Assembly: GCF_900547735.1 (NCBI RefSeq)
Contig: NZ_URHZ01000127.1
Location: 1-9,260 of the forward strand
DNA length: 9,260 nucleotides
Reading direction: 5' to 3'
Origin: an uncultured Clostridium sp.
GTDB lineage: Bacteria; Bacillota; Clostridia; Lachnospirales; Lachnospiraceae
The notes beneath the pieces are model-generated. The model had not been told where the DNA came from, did no database searches, and saw only the letters and a program-made list of their open reading frames with translations. Position numbers and translations under genes: made by a program. Positions 5,119 to 9,260 of the stretch are shown one piece after another; position 1 is the first letter of the stretch; the number at the start of each line of letters is the position of its first letter.

Positions 5119-6909
5119 TTCGATTCTCTGTTTTGGTGAGTTTGATTCTCCGGCGGACCCGCCGTTCTTACTTTTCTTTTTACCTGCCAGAAGCCTCTCC
5201 ACTCCCGCATCAAAGACCTTGACCACCGTCTCATCATACAGAACGGCGGTTACATAGGAACCCACACAGATGAACAGATAAGGGATTACCAGCTGTCCGA
5301 TGCTCTTATTCACCATGCCGTATGGGACAAATCCCAGGGGCAGTACCGCCGACATGACGAACAGGTGCACCATCAGAACGGAGAAACTTCTCTTCCCAAG
5401 CACCTGCAGTATTTTGGAAAAACGCGCACAGATTCCGTTCATCCTGAGCACGGTGACAAATACGGCCGAGGCCATGAGAAATTCAAGGATCGAACAGTTT
5501 GTAATAATCTCCAGATAGTCCGTTCTGAAGCTGTAAATCCAGAGGGAGAAAACCAAAGCCAGGATGCCTCCCGATATCAGGCAGAAGTCGTATTTCCTCA
5601 TCCAGGCCCTGTTCAGGAGATGGCCTGCCAGGAATAGACCCAGCCAGGAATCCAGATACAGGGAAATCCCCAGGTCAAAATTGAAATACTCGCATCCCGT
5701 CCGGATGGCCAGCGCCGCCACGATCAGGATAAAAAGCTGTTTTTCCATCCGTTCCGACATCTTTGCCATCATCAGGCGGTAAAACGGCACCAGCAGATAG
5801 AGGGCCAGCAGCTTATAAATCAGCCACAGGTGAGGCCCCATGGTAATCGTCCCGCCCAGAAGATCGAGGACTGCCTGGCCGCCCCAGCCGAGAACGCCTT
5901 CCTGCGTGGCACAGAGAAATTTTAAATAGAACATGGAATAAAGTACAAAGGGAAGAAGAATCTTCAACACTCTTTTTTTGTAATATTGCCCTATCGTCTC
6001 TTCCCTGTACGGCAAAAGGAGCGCTCCGCTGATAAAGAAGAACAGCAGGTTGCAAGTCAGGACAATCAGGACTGCCGCCCGGAACACAAAGTCTCTGGGG
6101 GTTCCCTTTATCTGGGCCAGGGCCACCGGCTCCACCACGTGCACCGCTATAACGAACAGGGCTGCCAGGACACGCACTCCGTCCAGATAGGCCGTCCTTT
6201 TTCTGCGTTCCCCGTGGCTCCTGCCTCCCGTTCCTGGGGCTTCCATTTCCTGTTCTTTCATTCCCAGGGCTTCCATTCCCGGGGCTTCCATTCCCGGGGT
6301 TTCCGTTCCCTGGGCTCCTGTATTTACAGGCCTCCTTAACCTCTTTTCCCGGCGTTCCCTGCCGTGCAGGAGGATTGAAAGGGCCAGAATAAGAAATATT
6401 GCCAGAAACCGGACAGGGTTTACCAAAGTGATTATCTCCCCGAAAGCCGGACGGACGGCGGGGATGCTTATGGATACATTCTCAATCTCCGCATTCCCGG
6501 TCAGGGTCAGCCTCAGCTTGTCGCAGTATCCTGCCGGAAGTGCGACTCTTCCCTTTGTGGTGCCCTTTAAAATCCAGCGTTCGATCCTCCTGAACCGGTT
6601 GAACTCCTGCCCCTCATTCTCCGTATAGTAGACGAGGACCTGCATCTTATCCTGAACCGGCGCTGCAAATTCAAATTCCAGATATCCGCCCGCCATTCCG
6701 GGGGCAAAGTCCAGCCAGGGCATGTCCTCCGCCATCCGGTACGGATTCCCGTCCGCTGCTGCGCCCGACGTATATTCCGGCAGAACCGTGATATTTTCTT
6801 CCAAAATTGAACCGCGCCTGGCTGAAAAACAAGCCAGGCACAATTCGATACATATTGCTGCGATTAACCCCGTGATTATCAGGGCCAAACCTCTTTTTTT
6901 ATTATTCAT
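5116..6909 (-). CDS. Acyltransferase-3 family membrane protein with extracytoplasmic domain
   Basis: This 597-residue membrane protein has four visible parts. (1) A first membrane helix at about 8-29. (2) An extracytoplasmic beta-rich domain at about 31-160, followed by a second helix (163-182). (3) A charged cytoplasmic linker (183-240) holding six five-residue repeats (199-228, PGMEA-like). (4) An acyltransferase-3 domain from about 241 to 570, with roughly ten helices. The R-X10-H motif of this family is present as Arg246 and His257 (in VRVLAALFVIAVHV); the His is the expected catalytic residue. The phrase HLWLIYKLLALYLLVP (360-375) is also typical. The family moves acyl groups from the cytoplasm onto sugars or other surface molecules; the acceptor here is unknown. 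The start lies 15 bases after the stop of the wall-binding protein and has only a weak GAAAG site, which suggests translational coupling. The family usually lacks the N-terminal extracytoplasmic domain. Confidence 0.9.
   Translation of the reverse strand: MNNKKRGLALIITGLIAAICIELCLACFSARRGSILEENITVLPEYTSGAAADGNPYRMAEDMPWLDFAPGMAGGYLEFEFAAPVQDKMQVLVYYTENEGQEFNRFRRIERWILKGTTKGRVALPAGYCDKLRLTLTGNAEIENVSISIPAVRPAFGEIITLVNPVRFLAIFLILALSILLHGRERREKRLRRPVNTGAQGTETPGMEAPGMEALGMKEQEMEAPGTGGRSHGERRKRTAYLDGVRVLAALFVIAVHVVEPVALAQIKGTPRDFVFRAAVLIVLTCNLLFFFISGALLLPYREETIGQYYKKRVLKILLPFVLYSMFYLKFLCATQEGVLGWGGQAVLDLLGGTITMGPHLWLIYKLLALYLLVPFYRLMMAKMSERMEKQLFILIVAALAIRTGCEYFNFDLGISLYLDSWLGLFLAGHLLNRAWMRKYDFCLISGGILALVFSLWIYSFRTDYLEIITNCSILEFLMASAVFVTVLRMNGICARFSKILQVLGKRSFSVLMVHLFVMSAVLPLGFVPYGMVNKSIGQLVIPYLFICVGSYVTAVLYDETVVKVFDAGVERLLAGKKKSKNGGSAGESNSPKQRIE
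6226..6315 (-). repeat. In-frame 15-bp tandem repeat encoding a PGMEA-like linker
   Basis: Six consecutive 15-bp units, two nearly identical (TTCCATTCCCGGGGC at 6271-6285 and, with one change, 6286-6300) and four more diverged, lie inside the acyltransferase gene. They encode AQGTE, TPGME, APGME, ALGMK, EQEME and APGTG (residues 199-228). A 15-bp unit keeps the frame when copies are gained or lost, so only linker length would vary. Confidence 0.9.
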
Positions 6910-6924
6910 CTTTTATCTTTCAGA

Positions 6925-8079
6925 TTACCATACAACGCCGTTGGCATCGATCCACTTGCCGTTCGGCGCCTGTCTGTTTACCCACATTGCACCCGTTGCG
7001 GTGTCGAAGAAATACCATTTGCCATCGATCATCTGATAGCTTGTTTTTCTGGCTCCCCTTGTTCCGTCGGATACGGGATTCAGATAGTACCAGGCTCCGT
7101 CAATTGCCTGCCATCCTGTCTTCATCGCGCCTCTGGTTCCGTCGGATACAGGATTTAAGTAGAACCAGTTGTTGTCTACGTAAATCCAGCCTGTCATCAT
7201 GTAGCCGTTCGCCGCAAGGTAGAACCAGTTGTTATCGACATTGAGCCACTGGTTGGTCAGCGGTGTTCCGTTCTGGCGGTATGTCCAGCCAATCTGATCC
7301 TGCACCCAGCCGCCGCTTGTAGAAGTAGAACCTGATGAACCTGTGCTGGTGCTTGGCGGAGTTCCCGTATAAACATTGCTGGCGTTCATGTAGTAATCAT
7401 CGGACTCATCACTCCACTCACTCTTCTCTCCGTCCGAATTGCTGATGGCTCTTACCTTATAGGAATAGTCGCCAGCTTTCGACATGTACGGATAGAAATT
7501 GTAGCTTTCATTCGATGTTGTGATGGTTGTCACCGATGAGTTGTTGCGGTAAAGCTTTACTTCATATTTATCGGCATCGTCCACGGATTCCCAGGTAGCA
7601 TGCCTGCCGTCCCAGTCGAGAATCTCCGGTACTTCCAAATCGCCGCTTACTTTACGCTGTTTGATATCAATCTGAAGTCCTCTGCCGCTGTCGAGTTTCT
7701 TGGCGTTCTTAAACTCACTGCGGTTTCCGGAAACGGAAAAATATTTTGACGAGGTGTAGTAAAACTGATAATTATCCGCCGCGTCGCCTACCAGTTCGAG
7801 TTCCACTCTGATTACCGGAGTCTCACCGCGCTCCCACTCGTCGTCATTCGTATTATAGTACTCCACGTCGACTACCTTGAAATCCGAATCACTAATCCCG
7901 GACACCGAAACCTTAACCGATGGAGTCCCGACATTGTCTCCCGCCTCCGGTACTGCACTTTCCACCTGTACCTTTACCTTAGTGATCTTCTTTTCGGCCG
8001 CATATGCGGTCATACACATTGCGCATGCGGTAATCACTGCAAATACAGGAACCGCCGCTCTTTTCAGGTTACGCTTCAT
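6925..8079 (-). CDS. Secreted protein with FN3-like domain and wall-binding repeats
   Basis: This 384-residue exported protein has a signal peptide with a basic start (MKRNLKRAAV), a hydrophobic core and an Ala-rich end. Cleavage is likely after AYA (25-27) or one residue later. Residues 28-148 form an unrecognised beta-rich region. Residues 150-232 resemble a fibronectin type III domain (ATWESVDDADKYEVKLYRN and YSYKVRAIS). A Ser/Thr/Gly linker (238-256) leads to choline-binding-type wall repeats (257-384), about four full ones with the GW...WYYL...GxMxTGW pattern plus a degenerate end. These repeats usually attach proteins non-covalently to wall polymers. There is no sortase motif. The ATG at 8079 is preferred to a GTG at 8085 because AAGGAGG lies seven bases before the ATG and only one before the GTG. 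It is the first gene of an operon with the acyltransferase. No catalytic domain is seen, so a structural or adhesive role is likely. Confidence 0.9.
   Translation of the reverse strand: MKRNLKRAAVPVFAVITACAMCMTAYAAEKKITKVKVQVESAVPEAGDNVGTPSVKVSVSGISDSDFKVVDVEYYNTNDDEWERGETPVIRVELELVGDAADNYQFYYTSSKYFSVSGNRSEFKNAKKLDSGRGLQIDIKQRKVSGDLEVPEILDWDGRHATWESVDDADKYEVKLYRNNSSVTTITTSNESYNFYPYMSKAGDYSYKVRAISNSDGEKSEWSDESDDYYMNASNVYTGTPPSTSTGSSGSTSTSGGWVQDQIGWTYRQNGTPLTNQWLNVDNNWFYLAANGYMMTGWIYVDNNWFYLNPVSDGTRGAMKTGWQAIDGAWYYLNPVSDGTRGARKTSYQMIDGKWYFFDTATGAMWVNRQAPNGKWIDANGVVW
7061..7233 (-). repeat. Direct DNA repeats encoding wall-binding modules
   Basis: GTTCCGTCGGATAC occurs at 7061-7074 and 7136-7149, 75 bases (25 codons) apart. 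GTAGAACCAGTTGTT occurs at 7159-7173 and 7219-7233, 60 bases (20 codons) apart. They correspond to duplicated modules ending NPVSDGTRGA and to the paired VDNNWFYL phrases, showing recent internal duplication. Confidence 0.85.
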
Positions 8080-8139
8080 AAACACTCCTCCTTCATCCTC
8101 TTTACCTTCGTATACTGAAATTATTGCTTAATATATGTT

Positions 8140-8168
8140 ATTATAGCAAATGAACCTAGATTCGTCAA
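8140..8168 (-). promoter_or_regulatory. Strong promoter of the wall-protein/acyltransferase operon
   Basis: On the minus strand, TTGACG (8163-8168), exactly 17 bases, and a perfect TATAAT (8140-8145) preceded by TGC, an extended -10. The leader is about 55 bases and ends with AAGGAGG before the ATG at 8079. No other promoter is evident before the acyltransferase. Confidence 0.85.
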
Positions 8169-8194
8169 AGAAACCTTGCCATATTTTCAGAAAT

Positions 8195-8223
8195 TTGACA
8201 GTTTTTTATTCATTTATTATAAT
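8195..8223 (+). promoter_or_regulatory. Consensus promoter of the nitroreductase gene
   Basis: TTGACA (8195-8200), 17 bases and TATAAT (8218-8223) match the sigma-A consensus at all twelve positions with ideal spacing. RNA would start near 8230 and give a leader of about 95 bases. It stands back to back with the divergent operon promoter; the two -35 boxes are 26 bases apart. Confidence 0.88.
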
Positions 8224-8243
8224 AATTTATATATTTTATCTAG

Positions 8244-8299
8244 CTCCGGGAATTATCTCCGGAAGTGCCGAATACGTTCCTTAACAGGGCCGTACCGGC
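8244..8299 (+). other. Small hairpin candidates in the nitroreductase leader
   Basis: TCCGG (8245-8249) can pair with CCGGA (8259-8263) around a nine-base loop, and GCCG (8289-8292) with CGGC (8296-8299) around a three-base loop. The second lies about 25 bases before the ATG. They are too short to match any riboswitch class I know; a simple leader structure is the most that can be said. Confidence 0.3.
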
Positions 8300-8324
8300 T
8301 ATCACAGGAAAGGAAATCATCCCT

Positions 8325-9122
8325 ATGAAACAATTAGAAAATCAGACAAACGAAGTTGTCAAAAACCTTTATGAAAGGAAATCTGTCCGGGTATTTGAGG
8401 ATCGCCCCGTTGCCCCTGAGGATCGTCTCATTATCCTTCAGGCAGCCTGTGAGGCTCCCACTGCCGGAAACCAGCAGCTTTACACTATCCTGGACATCAC
8501 GGATCCGGAACTGAAAAAGCGTCTTTCCGTCACCTGCGACAATCAGCCGTTCATTGCATCAGCTCCTCTTATCCTGCTCTTCTGCGCCGACTGCCAGAAA
8601 TGGTACGACGCATTCCGGTCTGCCGGCTGTTCTCCAAAGCTCCCGACTGCCGGTGATTTAATGCTGGCCGTCGAGGACAGCGCCATCGCCGCCCAGAACG
8701 CCGTTACCGCCGCCTGGAGCCTGGGAATCGGCTCCTGTTATATCGGGGACATCATGGAAAGCTGTGAAACCCACCGGGAACTCCTACATCTTCCTCCCTA
8801 TGTCTTCCCCGCCGTCATGGTAGTATTCGGTTATCCGACCAGGCAGCAACAGGAACGGACGAAACCCGATCGCTGCCCAATGGATTCCATCGTAATGGAA
8901 AATACATACCGCCTTATGGACGGCGACGCCCTTCACCGGATGCTTTCCCACAAATCCGGCCATCAGTCTTATGAAGACTGGATAACCGCATTCTGTAACA
9001 GGAAATATAATTCCGACTTTTCAAAAGAAATGGGGCGCTCCGTCGGGGAATATCTGAGAGAGTTTCTTCCTCCCGGCTATTCCGGTTTAAACAGGGACTG
9101 TAAGGAACCGCAGAAAGTGTAA
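8325..9122 (+). CDS. Nitroreductase-family FMN-dependent oxidoreductase
   Basis: This 265-residue cytoplasmic protein has the nitroreductase fold. An FMN-contact segment starts at ERKSVRVFED (17-26), a second loop is EAPTAGNQQ (43-51), and the third is the Gly-rich LGIGSCYIGDI (133-143). Such enzymes use FMN and NAD(P)H to reduce nitro groups, quinones, flavins or related substrates. The conserved core ends near residue 195. A tail of about 70 residues with several Cys, His and aromatic residues (for example GHQSYEDWITAFCNRKY, 212-228) follows, longer than in NfsB-type enzymes. I see no CxxC ferredoxin motif. The ATG at 8325 is preferred over an in-frame GTG at 8265. AGGAAAGGAA lies upstream of the ATG, the GTG has no well-spaced site, and the family similarity begins after the ATG. 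A perfect consensus promoter implies strong expression unless repressed. Physiological substrate unknown. Confidence 0.9.
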   Translation: MKQLENQTNEVVKNLYERKSVRVFEDRPVAPEDRLIILQAACEAPTAGNQQLYTILDITDPELKKRLSVTCDNQPFIASAPLILLFCADCQKWYDAFRSAGCSPKLPTAGDLMLAVEDSAIAAQNAVTAAWSLGIGSCYIGDIMESCETHRELLHLPPYVFPAVMVVFGYPTRQQQERTKPDRCPMDSIVMENTYRLMDGDALHRMLSHKSGHQSYEDWITAFCNRKYNSDFSKEMGRSVGEYLREFLPPGYSGLNRDCKEPQKV

Positions 9123-9194
9123 TCCCGCAATTTCCTTTATTGGTTTTATAATGCAATTATATCAGACTCTTTTTACCTATCCATAACTTTTTAC

Positions 9195-9260
9195 TTACAT
9201 TTTCATTAAATAGGGATTTAATTGAGGAATGAGAACGCCGCCGGGACGGTCGGGGTTCGG
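9195..9260 (-). CDS. Possible C-terminal end of a convergent gene (partial)
   Basis: At the right edge an open minus-strand frame runs from position 9260 to a TAA at 9195-9197 and reads PNPDRPGGVLIPQLNPYLMKM. The segment 9232-9260 is much more GC-rich than the AT-rich spacer to its left, as expected where coding sequence begins. Twenty-one residues are too few to name a family, and no terminator hairpin follows the stop. The frame could be chance. The rest of the spacer (9123-9194) shows nothing I can support. Confidence 0.25.
   Translation of the reverse strand, partial: PNPDRPGGVLIPQLNPYLMKM

Noticed and set aside
5030..5257. Plus-strand open frame encoding repeated YCFYN units
   Set aside because: It is created by the 15-bp repeat and then runs antisense through the 3' end of the acyltransferase gene. 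It has no ribosome binding site and begins inside the terminator region.
8265..8324. GTG start for the nitroreductase giving 20 extra residues
   Set aside because: The extra peptide shows no family similarity and lacks a well-spaced ribosome binding site. The ATG at 8325 has a purine-rich AGGAAAGGAA upstream.
9148..9168. Minus-strand TGATATAAT in the 3' spacer as an antisense promoter
   Set aside because: The extended -10 is good, but no -35 is found at suitable distance. The region is AT-rich, so chance matches are expected.

Overview
The window looks like chromosome from a Clostridia-type Firmicute, most likely a Lachnospiraceae (Clostridium cluster XIVa) gut anaerobe. The base composition is moderate. 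Ribosome binding sites are strong GGAGG types, promoters are sigma-A-like, and rho-independent terminators end the units. The gene families also fit: a secreted protein with choline-binding-type wall repeats, an HPr paralogue, a DAACS symporter and a long-tailed nitroreductase. This taxonomic guess rests on gene content only. I see no transposase, integrase, tRNA, rRNA, CRISPR array or phage gene.

Layout. Positions 1-2657 are read on the minus strand. They hold the first codons of an M29-type aminopeptidase-like gene (1-109), a DAACS-family cation symporter (274-1575) with its own promoter, and a nitrilase-superfamily amidase (1827-2657) with its own promoter and terminator. Next on the minus strand is a small HPr-like protein (2851-3102). 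It matches HPr numbering without gaps but has Thr where the phosphorylatable His15 should be. Its long upstream region (3103-3450) holds a near-consensus promoter, an 8-bp perfect inverted repeat and the divergent promoter of an EamA/DMT transporter (3451-4332, plus). An unrecognised 163-residue beta-rich protein follows (4448-4939, plus). A strong two-way hairpin terminator (4987-5029) closes this plus-strand block.

Positions 5116-8079 form a two-gene minus-strand operon with a 15-bp gap. It starts at a strong promoter (8140-8168). The first gene encodes a secreted protein with an FN3-like domain and wall-binding repeats. The second encodes a membrane acyltransferase-3 protein that carries an extracytoplasmic beta domain and a repetitive cytoplasmic linker. 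Together they suggest surface or envelope modification. The acyltransferase gene is linked to two unrelated 15-bp tandem arrays: one in frame inside the gene (6226-6315), the other just past its stop codon (5034-5118). On the plus strand, a perfect TTGACA-17-TATAAT promoter (8195-8223) drives a nitroreductase (8325-9122). A possible gene end on the minus strand lies at the right edge.

Most genes are separate transcription units with recognisable promoters, and their products concern solute transport, nitrogen or redox metabolism, and the cell surface. Three called starts should be moved downstream to the ATG that has the ribosome binding site: 3102, 8079 and 8325. No complete new system is evident. 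The best leads are the HPr paralogue without His15, the acyltransferase/wall-binding operon with its repeats, and the altered binding site of the symporter.
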